Source: CAYSFW01 sp050329935 (lineage in GTDB: Bacteria > Pseudomonadota > Gammaproteobacteria > UWMA-0217). From it: a stretch of 64,000 bases of DNA. The DNA lies in contig JBHJOI010000027.1 in the NCBI GenBank assembly GCA_050329935.1, positions 28,204-92,203 of the forward strand. The letters run 5' to 3'. Each line of letters begins with the position of its first letter. Within the stretch, counting starts at the first letter, position 1. Shown here piece by piece: positions 18,455-27,172 of this stretch. Below the pieces are notes generated by a model that did no database searches, was not told the DNA's origin, and saw nothing but the letters and a program-made list of their open reading frames with translations. Made by a program: the position numbers and the translations under genes.

Positions 18455-19663
18455 ATGCCTCAATGCAGCGGCATTCTCGACGCGCGCGTGTGCGCGCACC
18501 ATAACCTCTCGCTTTCCACCGACCTGCCTCCTGTCACGGCGATCGCGCGGGATAATGATCCCCGAGCGCGCTTCCGTGCATGTTCTTCGTATCGCGGCTC
18601 GCCGAGTTCGAGTTTGTTGCAGCGCGCGGCGCGTGTCGCGACCTTGGCGTTGTGCGTTGCCTGTGCTCAATCAGCCATGGCGGGTGATCGCCCCTGGTAC
18701 GTCGGCGCGGGCGTCGGGGTCAGCAAGCTTGAGCCTGACACGAGCGGCACTGCTCTGCGGGTGACCGACGATACCGATACCGGATACAAAATCAGCGTCG
18801 GCAAGGAGCTGACGGACCGGGTCGCGGTCGAGGCATTTGGCGGTAATCTGGGTTCGGCGGAGATCGCGCCAATGAGTTCCGTGGACTACCAGTTCTACGG
18901 GGTTGCGCTGCAATATGCGCTGCCGCATAACAATGAAGGCCTTTCGGCGCATCTGAAAGGTGGCGTCGTTGCCCTCGATGTCGATTCCAATCTGCCGGTC
19001 GACATCGATAAGGACGCCCGCGCCTTTGCCGGAATTGGTGTCGACTATCAGTTTCCCGAAGGCATCACGCTGCGTGGTGAGTACGAGCACTTCGCAAAGG
19101 ACGCCCAGTTACTGTCGTTCAATCTGATCAAGAAATTCGGCGTCGAGCGCCAGGCACGCGAAACCGTCGTGCCAGCGGCACGCGTGGAGCAGCGACATGT
19201 GCAGGAAGTGCTTGAGGACGGTGACCGCGACGGCGTGCCAGATGTGCGCGACAAGTGTTTGAATACCCCCGCGGGTGCCAGCGTCAGCGCCTATGGGTGC
19301 CCGATTTTTCTAGGCACTCTGTCTGATATCGACGTCGACGCGCGCGGCGCGCTAACCTCGCAATCCAAGGCGACGCTCGACGGAATCGCGCGGGAAATGC
19401 GTTTTTACCCGGACCATACATTTTTTGTGGTCGGTCACGCCGACAACTTCGGCGGCGCGCAGGCGAGCAAGACCCGTTCGGTCACGTGGGCGAAAGCGGT
19501 CGCGCAATATCTGTCCGATCGGGGCGTTGATCCGCGAAATCTGCGCTTTGGCGGCTATGGCGATGCGCGCCCCCGAGCCTCGAACGAAACCGCTGAAGGA
19601 AGGGCGATGAATCGTCGCGTTGAGATTCTGCCCGCGTCGAGGCCGATCGAGGTGCGTGACTGA
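18455..19663 (+). CDS. OmpA-family outer membrane protein with a TSP3 repeat
   Basis: 402 residues from the ATG at 18455, which has AGGAGA upstream. Order: a signal peptide whose hydrophobic core is unusually late (about 58-76, cleavage after Ala76 at AMA/GD), an eight-stranded OmpA-like barrel (about 80-230), a calcium-binding thrombospondin type 3 repeat (DGDRDGVPDVRDKC, 256-268) and a C-terminal OmpA peptidoglycan-binding domain (about 285-398, ending with the NRRVEI motif). Two adjacent in-frame TTG codons at 18614 and 18617 would give a normal signal peptide, so the first about 53 residues may not be translated. Confidence 0.85.
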   Translation: MPQCSGILDARVCAHHNLSLSTDLPPVTAIARDNDPRARFRACSSYRGSPSSSLLQRAARVATLALCVACAQSAMAGDRPWYVGAGVGVSKLEPDTSGTALRVTDDTDTGYKISVGKELTDRVAVEAFGGNLGSAEIAPMSSVDYQFYGVALQYALPHNNEGLSAHLKGGVVALDVDSNLPVDIDKDARAFAGIGVDYQFPEGITLRGEYEHFAKDAQLLSFNLIKKFGVERQARETVVPAARVEQRHVQEVLEDGDRDGVPDVRDKCLNTPAGASVSAYGCPIFLGTLSDIDVDARGALTSQSKATLDGIAREMRFYPDHTFFVVGHADNFGGAQASKTRSVTWAKAVAQYLSDRGVDPRNLRFGGYGDARPRASNETAEGRAMNRRVEILPASRPIEVRD

Positions 19664-19690
19664 TCGGGCTCTCGACTGACCGGCCCGTAG

Positions 19691-19726
19691 GGCTCGTCGC
19701 GAAACGGCGGCTTGCGCGCACGAGCC
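19691..19726. terminator. GC hairpin downstream of the OmpA-family gene
   Basis: GGCTCGT (19691-19697) pairs with ACGAGCC (19720-19726) and CGCG extends the stem after a one-base bulge. It lies 28 bases after the stop and has no T-tract. Candidate terminator by position only. Confidence 0.4.
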
Positions 19727-19915
19727 GTCGGTGGTTTGGGTTGGACTGCTACTCGAATCACCGCCGGCTTGCTCGAAACCTTCCCCCCAAGAACGCGCGT
19801 TCGCTGGCACGCGACGCTTCGCGAGCCTCGCGCGGAAAAGTTCTGGTTGTCGTCACGCGTTGCCCTGTCTCGCCGGGGCGCCGATAATCGAATTTTGATG
19901 GTCGGAGCTGGCGAC

Positions 19916-21691
19916 GTGTGCGGTATTTGCGGAGAGTTAAGGTTCGATGGCGCGGTACCCGATCTCGGGGTCGTGCGCGGCATGCTGTCTCGACTCGAGC
20001 GACGTGGGCCCGACGACGAGGGTATCTATGCCCAGGCGCCCGTCGTGCTCGGGCATCGTCGACTCTCGATCATCGATCTCAGTCCGCGCTCGCACCAGCC
20101 CATGGTCGATCCGGCGGCAGGATTGGCCATCGTGTTTAACGGGACAATCTATAACTATCGCGAGTTACGGGCGAAGTTGTTGGCGTTGGGGCATCGCTTC
20201 ACGTCGGAGGGTGATACCGAAGTCATCTTGCGTGCCTACGCACAGTGGGGCGTCGATTGCGTCGAGCATCTGGTGGGCATGTTTGCCTTCGCGATCTGGA
20301 ACTTGCGGCAGGAGACCTTGTTTCTGGCGCGTGATCGACTCGGCATCAAGCCGCTCTATTTCTCCGAAACCCGCGCGTGCTTTCGCTTTGCTTCGAATAC
20401 GCAAGCCTTGCTCGCCGCCGGGGACGTCGACACGGGCATTGATGTGGCGGCGTTGCATCACCTGTTCACCCTGCATGCCGTGGTCCCGGCGCCGAGAACC
20501 ATTTTGCGCGGAATCCGCAAGCTTGAGCCCGCGCATACCCTGCAAATCGACCGCAACGGACGGGTCACTCGACGCCGCTATTGGTCGCTCGATGCTCGTC
20601 GGCCAATGGTCGCGCTGACAGACGACGAGTGGCGCGAGCGGATTCACGCGGCGCTCAAGCGCGCGGTGCAACGACGCCTTGCGGCGGCGGACGTACCCGT
20701 TGGGGTGTTGCTTTCGGGTGGGCTGGATTCCAGTCTGCTGGTGGCGCTTCTGGCCGAGCAAGGGGTGGCGGATCTCAAGACATTCACGGTTGGGTTCGAG
20801 GATCAGCCGGAAGAAAAGGGTAGCGAGTTTGAGTTCTCGGACCCGGTCGCCGAGCGTTATGCGACCGATCATCACCGTTTTCATGTTCCGAATGCGGATG
20901 TGTTGCGGCGTTTGCCCGAGGCGTTCGCGCAGATGGCCGAGCCGATGTTCGCGCAGGACGCGGTGGCATTCTATCTGCTGGCGGAGCAGGTTTCGCGACA
21001 CGTCAAGGTTGTGCAGTCGGGGCAGGGCGCGGACGAGGTATTCGCGGGCTATTTCTGGTACCCGCACATGCACTCGGCAACCGAACAAACCGCGTTGGAA
21101 CGATTCGCGCCGCGTTATTTCGATCGGACCCACGCGGAGTTCGCCGAGTTGATCGCACCGGCATATCGCGGTGAGGACTTCACGTCGACACTGATTCGCG
21201 AGCGGCTGAATTCGGCCAAGGCGGAAAGTTTCATCGACGCGGTGCTGCATCTCGATGTGACGACGTTGATTGTCGATGATCCGGTCAAGCGGGTGGACAA
21301 TATGACCATGGCCTGGGGTCTCGAAGCGCGGGTGCCATTTCTCGACCACGAGCTGGTTGAACTCGCGGCGAGTATGCCGCCCGAGCTCAAGCTCGCGGAA
21401 GGCGGCAAGGGAATTCTCAAGCAGATCGCGCGACCCTTGCTACCCGCGGCGGTGATCGATCGGCCGAAGGGTTACTTCCCGATGCCCGCACTTAAATACG
21501 TGCGCGGCGAGTTTCTGGATTTCATGCGGGATCTGCTCGATTCGCAGCGATGCCGTGAGCGCGGACTCTATCAGCGAGCGTACGTGGAGACGTTACTCGC
21601 CACGCCCGATGGCTATCACACGCCGATCAAGGGCAACAAGCTCTGGCACCTCGCCGCGCTTGAGTTGTGGTTGCAGCTGCAGGGGCTATGA
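19916..21691 (+). CDS. Asparagine synthase-like amidotransferase (N-acetylglutaminylglutamine type)
   Basis: 591 residues from GTG at 19916, chosen because it places Cys at position 2, the glutaminase nucleophile exposed after Met removal (MCGICGELRFDG). A GGAG lies eight bases upstream. An N-terminal class II glutamine amidotransferase domain is followed by an ATP-PPi synthase domain with SGGLDSS. The length and GICGELRFDG start match the amidotransferase that makes the osmolyte N-acetylglutaminylglutamine amide in Pseudomonas, rather than AsnB. Its usual partner, an acetyltransferase/ATP-grasp gene, is not adjacent. An asparagine synthetase role remains possible. Confidence 0.75.
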   Translation: MCGICGELRFDGAVPDLGVVRGMLSRLERRGPDDEGIYAQAPVVLGHRRLSIIDLSPRSHQPMVDPAAGLAIVFNGTIYNYRELRAKLLALGHRFTSEGDTEVILRAYAQWGVDCVEHLVGMFAFAIWNLRQETLFLARDRLGIKPLYFSETRACFRFASNTQALLAAGDVDTGIDVAALHHLFTLHAVVPAPRTILRGIRKLEPAHTLQIDRNGRVTRRRYWSLDARRPMVALTDDEWRERIHAALKRAVQRRLAAADVPVGVLLSGGLDSSLLVALLAEQGVADLKTFTVGFEDQPEEKGSEFEFSDPVAERYATDHHRFHVPNADVLRRLPEAFAQMAEPMFAQDAVAFYLLAEQVSRHVKVVQSGQGADEVFAGYFWYPHMHSATEQTALERFAPRYFDRTHAEFAELIAPAYRGEDFTSTLIRERLNSAKAESFIDAVLHLDVTTLIVDDPVKRVDNMTMAWGLEARVPFLDHELVELAASMPPELKLAEGGKGILKQIARPLLPAAVIDRPKGYFPMPALKYVRGEFLDFMRDLLDSQRCRERGLYQRAYVETLLATPDGYHTPIKGNKLWHLAALELWLQLQGL

Positions 21692-21820
21692 CGCTCGATG
21701 CGGGTGGGCTTGGCGCTGTTTATTCAGGAAAAGGCCGCGAATATCAGGGGTTGTCCTGCTTACGCTGGCGGAACGCGTAAACTCGGCGCTTAAAATTCAG
21801 ATAGTGCGAGGTGAATGCTG

Positions 21821-22147
21821 ATGGATGTCTTGGACCGTATCAAAGAACAGGTCGAATCCAATCCGGTCGTGATTTATATGAAGGGCACGCCGCAATTTCC
21901 GATGTGCGGATTTTCGGCGCGGGCGTCCCAGGCACTGAAGGATTGCGGCGTCGAGTTCGCATACGTCAATGTGCTGGCCGATCCCGAGATTTTCGAGAAT
22001 CTGCCGCGTTTCGCCGACTGGCCCACGTTCCCGCAGGTTTACATCAACGGCGAGTTGGTGGGGGGTTGCGACATCACGCTGGAACTGCATCAGCGCGGTG
22101 AACTCAAGGGCATGATGGAAGCGGCGGCCAAGTCCTCCGCGATTTAA
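21821..22147 (+). CDS. grxD: Monothiol glutaredoxin GrxD
   Basis: 108 residues with the monothiol active site CGFS at 29-32, the glutathione-binding WPTFPQ and the GGCD motif. Proteins of this type bind a [2Fe-2S] cluster between two monomers and pass it to BolA or other targets. The ATG at 21821 has GAGGTGA six bases upstream; an ATG at 21815 is too close to that site. Stand-alone gene convergent with rnt. Confidence 0.95.
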   Translation: MDVLDRIKEQVESNPVVIYMKGTPQFPMCGFSARASQALKDCGVEFAYVNVLADPEIFENLPRFADWPTFPQVYINGELVGGCDITLELHQRGELKGMMEAAAKSSAI

Positions 22148-22164
22148 TGACTCACCGAACACAA

Positions 22165-22191
22165 GCGCGCATCCGCCGAGGCGGTGCGCGC
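22165..22191. terminator. GC hairpin between convergent grxD and rnt
   Basis: GCGCGCA (22165-22171) pairs with TGCGCGC (22185-22191), then CCGC/GCGG after a one-base bulge, closed by CGAG. It fills the gap between two convergent genes but lacks a T-tract. Likely bidirectional terminator by position. Confidence 0.5.
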
Positions 22192-22231
22192 GGTGCTCAG
22201 ACTCCAGACGCGCGATTCGGCTTCACGCCGC

Positions 22232-22876
22232 TCACCCACCGCCCATGTAGGTCGGCAGTCCGGCGCAGTTGTGCCACTGGTTGATAATCCGGCAGAACAA
22301 ATCGGCGGTGATTTCCGCGTCGTAGATCGCGGAGTGCGCCTCGTCTTCGTTCCATCCCAGTTGCGCGGCCTGCGCGGCACGCGACAGCACCGTTTGCCCA
22401 TAGGCCATGCCCGCGAGCGTCACCGTATCGAAGCTGCTGAACGGGTGGAAGGGGTTACGCTTGATTCCGATTCGATTCACGGCCGCGTTCAGGAAATTCA
22501 AATCGAATGCCGCGTTATGGCCGACCAAGATCGCGCGCGTGCAATCGTGCGCCTTCACTTCCTTGCGCAGGATCCGGAAAATGCCGTTCAAGGCGTCTTC
22601 CTCGGTCAGCGCGATTCTTAGCGGATGGTTCGGATCGATGCCGTTGACTTTCAGCGACGCGGGTTCGAGGTTGGCGCCGGGAAACGGTTTGATATGGTGA
22701 GTGAGGGTTTCGTGGCGCGACAGGTAACCCTTCGCGTCCATGCGTAAAGTGACCGCCGCGATCTGCAACAAGGCGTCGGTTTGCGGGTTGAAGCCGCCGG
22801 TTTCGACATCCACCACGACGGGTAGAAAGCCTCGGAAGCGGTTGCCGATCGGATAAAAGTCAAGGCGTTCATTCAT
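22232..22876 (-). CDS. rnt: Ribonuclease T
   Basis: DEDDh 3'-5' exoribonuclease that trims tRNA and other stable RNA 3' ends. 214 residues (E. coli 215). The catalytic residues Asp23, Glu25, Asp125, His181 and Asp186 sit at the same numbers as in the E. coli enzyme. The ATG at 22876 is chosen by that alignment; the upstream open frame (to 23158) lies in the aceE control region and is not expected to be translated. No clear Shine-Dalgarno precedes the start. Confidence 0.93.
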   Translation of the reverse strand: MNERLDFYPIGNRFRGFLPVVVDVETGGFNPQTDALLQIAAVTLRMDAKGYLSRHETLTHHIKPFPGANLEPASLKVNGIDPNHPLRIALTEEDALNGIFRILRKEVKAHDCTRAILVGHNAAFDLNFLNAAVNRIGIKRNPFHPFSSFDTVTLAGMAYGQTVLSRAAQAAQLGWNEDEAHSAIYDAEITADLFCRIINQWHNCAGLPTYMGGG

Positions 22877-23048
22877 ATATTCAATCGCGTTCACAAGCGC
22901 GTGAACAGGTGCGTCCCAAAACTCTAGTGTACGGTAAAACGAACATCGGGGGAGGGCGCCGATGGCCGGAGCGAGTGCGATGGCGCGAGGAATCGACGAC
23001 GACAGCTTAACAAAAGTTGACTTAGAATCGAGGCAATCGGGGTGGGCG

Positions 23049-23077
23049 CTGGCAGATCGAACCTTTTCTGGTACCAT
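23049..23077 (+). promoter_or_regulatory. Putative aceE promoter (extended -10)
   Basis: CTGGCA at 23049-23054 and TACCAT at 23072-23077, 17-base spacer, with TG one base before the -10 hexamer. About 107 bases before the chosen aceE start. Downstream lies an AT-rich inverted repeat ATTAAT-N3-ATTAAT (23099-23113), an unusual sequence here and a possible operator. No PdhR-type box was seen. Confidence 0.45.
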
Positions 23078-23183
23078 CGCGCCCATCCAATAGTAACTAT
23101 TAATTTTATTAATGCTCGCCGCGCAAGCGATGAATTCATCCCTATCGGGGCGTGCCAATCAGACAACGGCGGTAAGCAAGGCG

Positions 23184-25847
23184 ATGAATGCGGTAACACA
23201 ACCCCAGGATCATGATGCGCAAGAAACACAGGAGTGGATCGAAGCGCTGGAGGCGGTCATCAAGCATGAAGGGATCGAGCGCGCGCACTACCTGTTGGAG
23301 CGGCTGGTTGATCAAGCGCGACGGTCCGGTGCCAATCTGCCTTACTCCGCGAATACGGCCTACGTCAACACCATCCCGCCACACCTCGAGGTGCCGCATC
23401 CCGGTGATCACGCGATGGAGCGCCGCATTCGTTCGTTGATTCGCTGGAACGCATTGGCGATGGTGGTGCGCGCAAATCGCAAGAGCAGCGAACTGGGCGG
23501 GCATATCGCGACCTTTGCCTCGGCGGCAACCCTGTATGACGTCGGCTTCAATCATTTCTGGCGCGCCGCGAGCCACGAACACGGCGGCGACCTGATTTAC
23601 TTTCAAGGGCATTCGGCACCGGGGACTTATGCCCGCGCGTTTCTTGAGGGTCGCGTCAGCGAGGCACAACTTGAGCTGTTTCGGCAGGAAGTGGATGGTG
23701 GCGGCCTGTCCTCTTATCCGCATCCCTGGCTGATGCCTGAACTTTGGCAGTTTCCGACCGTTTCGATGGGCCTTGGCCCGATCAAGGCGATCTACCAGGC
23801 ACGTTTCATGAAGTACCTCCAGGATCGCGGTCTCGCCGACACACGCGATCGCAAGGTGTGGTGCTTCATTGGCGACGGCGAGGTCGACGAGCCGGAAACC
23901 CTCGGCGCGATTTCGCTCGCCGCGCGCGAAAAGCTCGATAACCTGATCTGGGTCGTGAACTGCAATCTGCAGCGCCTCGACGGTCCGGTGCGTGGAAACG
24001 GCAAGATCATCCAGGAGCTGGAGGCCGTGTTCCGGGGCGTGGGCTGGAATGTCCTTAAGGTCATCTGGGGATCGTACTGGGATCCGCTGTTCACGCTCGA
24101 TCACGACGGACTGCTGCGGCAGCGGATGATGGAGGCGGTCGACGGCGAGTACCAAAACTACAAGTCGCGCGATGGCGCCTTCGTGCGCGAGCACTTTTTC
24201 GGCAAGTATCCCGAGTTGAAGGCCCGTGTGGCGAAGATGTCGGATGCCGACATCTGGCGTCTCAATCGTGGCGGTCACGATCCCCACAAGGTTTATGCGG
24301 CCTACCATGCGGCGGTGAATCACAAGGGGCAACCAACCGTCATTCTGGCGAAGACCGTGAAGGGCTATGGCATGGGTTCCGCCGGCGAGGCTCAGAACCG
24401 CACGCATTCGCAGAAAAAACTCGACGAAGAGCAACTGATCGCGTTCAAGAATCGATTCAATATTCCGTTGTCCGACGCCGACGCGGCCGCCGCGAAATTC
24501 TGTCGGCCGGCTGACGATAGCCCTGAGATCCGCTACCTGCTGGAGCGCCGTAAACAGCTCGGGGGCTTTATTCCGCAGCGCAAGCAACTCGCGGCGCCAC
24601 TCGAGGTGCCGGCGCTGTCCGAGTTTGGGTCGCTGCTCGAGGATACCGGCGAGCGCGAGATGTCCACGACGATGGCTTTCGTGCGACTGCTCACGATCCT
24701 GGCCCGAGACAAGAAAATCGGCAAGAACATCGTCCCCATCGTGCCGGATGAGGCGCGCACCTTTGGCATGGAGGGCATGTTTCGTCAGCTCGGCATTTAC
24801 TCTTCGGTGGGGCAGCTCTATACGCCGCAGGACAAGGAGCAGGTGATGTTCTACAAGGAGGACAAATCCGGTCAGATCCTGGAAGAAGGCATCAACGAGG
24901 CCGGCGCGTTTTCGTCCTGGATTGCTGCCGGCACCGCCTACAGCAATCACGGCGTGAACATGATTCCGTTCTACATCTACTACTCGATGTTCGGATTCCA
25001 GCGCATCGGCGATCTCGCGTGGGCCGCGGGCGATTCGCGTACCCGGGGATTCCTGCTGGGCGGCACGGCGGGTCGGACCACGCTCGCCGGCGAAGGCTTG
25101 CAGCACCAGGACGGGCACAGTCTGGTGTTGGCGGCGATGATTCCCAACTGCATTGCCTACGACCCGACGTTCAACTACGAGTTGGTCGTCATCATCCAGG
25201 ATGGCCTGCGGCGGATGTTTCTCGAACAGCAGAGCTGCTACTACTACATCACGGTGATGAATGAGAACTACCATCATCCCGCAATGCCCGAAGGTTCGGC
25301 GGAGGGCATCATCAAGGGGCTCTATCGGTTCAAGACCGGTGGCGAATACCCGCAACGGGTGCAATTGTTGGGCTCCGGCGCGATCTTGCGAGAAGTGATC
25401 GCGGCGGCCGAATTGCTTGAAAGCGAATGGTCGGTGTCGGCCGATATCTGGAGCGCGACCAGCTTCTCCGAGCTGCAACGTGACGGGATGGACTGCGAGC
25501 GTTGGAACTTGCTGCACCCGGAGGGTCCGCCACGCGTGCCCTATGTTACGCGGATGTTGCGCGACCAGCCGGGTCCGGTGATCGCGGCGAGCGATTACGT
25601 CAAGGCCCATGCGGATCAGATTCGCGGTTTCGTTCCGGCCCGCTATGCCGTGCTGGGTACCGACGGTTTCGGGCGCAGCGACACGCGGGCTGCCTTGCGC
25701 CGGCATTTTGAGGTCAATCGACACTATATCGTACTGGCGGCGTTAAAGGCGCTGGTGGATGAGCAAGCTATTCCGGCCGCGAAGGTTGCTCAGGCCATCG
25801 AGCGCTACGGCATCGACGTAAACAAGATCAACCCGCTGCACGCTTGA
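23184..25847 (+). CDS. aceE: Pyruvate dehydrogenase E1 component AceE (homodimeric)
   Basis: Thiamine diphosphate enzyme that decarboxylates pyruvate and acetylates the E2 lipoyl groups. From the ATG at 23184 the protein has 887 residues, exactly the E. coli length and alignment; upstream in-frame ATGs at 23112 and 23130 are possible. The ThDP motif (GDGEVDEPE ... NCNLQRLDGPV), the YFQGH segment with catalytic His and the DEARTFGMEG region are conserved. First gene of aceE-aceF-lpdA. The large antisense open frame beneath it is a codon-bias shadow. Confidence 0.96.
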   Translation: MNAVTQPQDHDAQETQEWIEALEAVIKHEGIERAHYLLERLVDQARRSGANLPYSANTAYVNTIPPHLEVPHPGDHAMERRIRSLIRWNALAMVVRANRKSSELGGHIATFASAATLYDVGFNHFWRAASHEHGGDLIYFQGHSAPGTYARAFLEGRVSEAQLELFRQEVDGGGLSSYPHPWLMPELWQFPTVSMGLGPIKAIYQARFMKYLQDRGLADTRDRKVWCFIGDGEVDEPETLGAISLAAREKLDNLIWVVNCNLQRLDGPVRGNGKIIQELEAVFRGVGWNVLKVIWGSYWDPLFTLDHDGLLRQRMMEAVDGEYQNYKSRDGAFVREHFFGKYPELKARVAKMSDADIWRLNRGGHDPHKVYAAYHAAVNHKGQPTVILAKTVKGYGMGSAGEAQNRTHSQKKLDEEQLIAFKNRFNIPLSDADAAAAKFCRPADDSPEIRYLLERRKQLGGFIPQRKQLAAPLEVPALSEFGSLLEDTGEREMSTTMAFVRLLTILARDKKIGKNIVPIVPDEARTFGMEGMFRQLGIYSSVGQLYTPQDKEQVMFYKEDKSGQILEEGINEAGAFSSWIAAGTAYSNHGVNMIPFYIYYSMFGFQRIGDLAWAAGDSRTRGFLLGGTAGRTTLAGEGLQHQDGHSLVLAAMIPNCIAYDPTFNYELVVIIQDGLRRMFLEQQSCYYYITVMNENYHHPAMPEGSAEGIIKGLYRFKTGGEYPQRVQLLGSGAILREVIAAAELLESEWSVSADIWSATSFSELQRDGMDCERWNLLHPEGPPRVPYVTRMLRDQPGPVIAASDYVKAHADQIRGFVPARYAVLGTDGFGRSDTRAALRRHFEVNRHYIVLAALKALVDEQAIPAAKVAQAIERYGIDVNKINPLHA

Positions 25848-25863
25848 GGACGAGGAAGCCATC

Positions 25864-27141
25864 ATGACGATGAAAGAGATTCTCGTACCCGATATCGGGA
25901 ACTTCGGCGAGGTTGAGATCATTGAGGTACTGGTCAAGCCCGGCGACCAGATCGCGGCCGAGGATTCCCTGATCACGCTTGAGTCCGACAAGGCCTCGAT
26001 GGAGATTCCGTCGAGCGACGCGGGCGTGGTCAAGGCGCTCAAGGTCAAAGTCGGCGATCGCGTCTCGCGGGGCAGCCCGATCGTGGTGCTGGAAGTCGGT
26101 GACGGCGCGTTGACCAGTGCGGCGCCGGCGCCGCTGTCGCCGCCACCGCCATCGATCGTCACGCCGGCCGCGACACCTGCGGCGACGTCAGCCGCGACTC
26201 CGCCGCCAAGACCATCCCCGACCGCCCAGATCGACGAGATTAAGTTCGTCGCTGCCTATGCCAGTCCGTCGATCCGTCGCTTTGCGCGCGAGCTCGGCGT
26301 GGATCTCGGACGCGTTCAGGGTTCAGGGCGCAAGGGGCGGATCCTGAAGGAGGACGTGCAGGGGTATGTCAAACTGGCATTGACCCAGGGCATCGGCGGC
26401 GGTCTTGCTGTGGCCCCGCTGCCGGAGATCGATTTCAGCCAGTGGGGCGAAATCGAGACCAAGGCGCTCAGCAAGATCAATAAGCTAACCGGGCAGAATT
26501 TGCATCGCAACTGGGTAACGGTGCCGCATGTTACCCAGTTTGACGAGGCCGACATTACTGATCTCGAGGACTTTCGACGCTCGATGGCAGACGAAAGCAA
26601 GGCACGCGGCATCAAACTCACATTGCTGGCCTTTCTGATCAAGGCCGTGGTGTCCGCGCTGCGGGCCTATCCGCGTTTCAACAGCTCGTTGGATGCGACT
26701 GGCGAGTACCTGATCATGAAGAAGTATTTTCACATCGGCGTGGCGGTCGATACCCCGGATGGATTGGTCGTTCCCGTGATTCGCGATGCGGATCGCAAGA
26801 GTCTGGTCGACATCGCCGCGGAACTGGGCGAGATCAGCGAAAAGGCCCGCGCCAGGAAACTCAGGCCGCAGGACATGCAGGGTGGGTGCTTCACGATTTC
26901 GAGCCTGGGCGGTATCGGCGGCACGCAGTTCACGCCGATCGTCAACGCGCCCGAGGTGGCGATACTGGGGGTGTCGCGCTCGAAGATGCAGCCGGTTTGG
27001 AATGGGCAGGAATTCGAGCCGAGACTTATACTTCCGCTGTCGTTATCCTATGACCATCGCGTTATCGATGGCGCGGACGGCGCACGATTCACGGCCTTTT
27101 TGAACCGCGTCCTGTCCGATACCCGCCGCTTGCTGCTGTAG
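25864..27141 (+). CDS. aceF: Dihydrolipoamide acetyltransferase AceF (pyruvate dehydrogenase E2)
   Basis: Core of the pyruvate dehydrogenase complex. 425 residues with a single N-terminal lipoyl domain (lipoyl Lys43 in ESDKAS), an Ala/Pro-rich linker (about 80-125), an E1/E3-binding domain (about 133-168) and the acyltransferase domain with the catalytic YDHRVIDGADG (His398, Asp402). E. coli E2 has three lipoyl domains, so this is the short form. Starts 16 bases after aceE with a GAGGAAG ribosome site. Confidence 0.96.
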   Translation: MTMKEILVPDIGNFGEVEIIEVLVKPGDQIAAEDSLITLESDKASMEIPSSDAGVVKALKVKVGDRVSRGSPIVVLEVGDGALTSAAPAPLSPPPPSIVTPAATPAATSAATPPPRPSPTAQIDEIKFVAAYASPSIRRFARELGVDLGRVQGSGRKGRILKEDVQGYVKLALTQGIGGGLAVAPLPEIDFSQWGEIETKALSKINKLTGQNLHRNWVTVPHVTQFDEADITDLEDFRRSMADESKARGIKLTLLAFLIKAVVSALRAYPRFNSSLDATGEYLIMKKYFHIGVAVDTPDGLVVPVIRDADRKSLVDIAAELGEISEKARARKLRPQDMQGGCFTISSLGGIGGTQFTPIVNAPEVAILGVSRSKMQPVWNGQEFEPRLILPLSLSYDHRVIDGADGARFTAFLNRVLSDTRRLLL

Positions 27142-27172
27142 CGTCAACTCGAGTCAAGGAGCTTCTGTTCGC

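Noticed and set aside
20165..21349. Antisense open frame of 394 codons under the amidotransferase gene
   Set aside because: No recognisable motif and full overlap with a well-supported gene.
23142..25724. Antisense open frame of 860 codons under aceE
   Set aside because: It lies exactly opposite a highly conserved gene, and its translation is rich in Arg/His/Gln with no family pattern. It is a shadow of GC-rich codon use.
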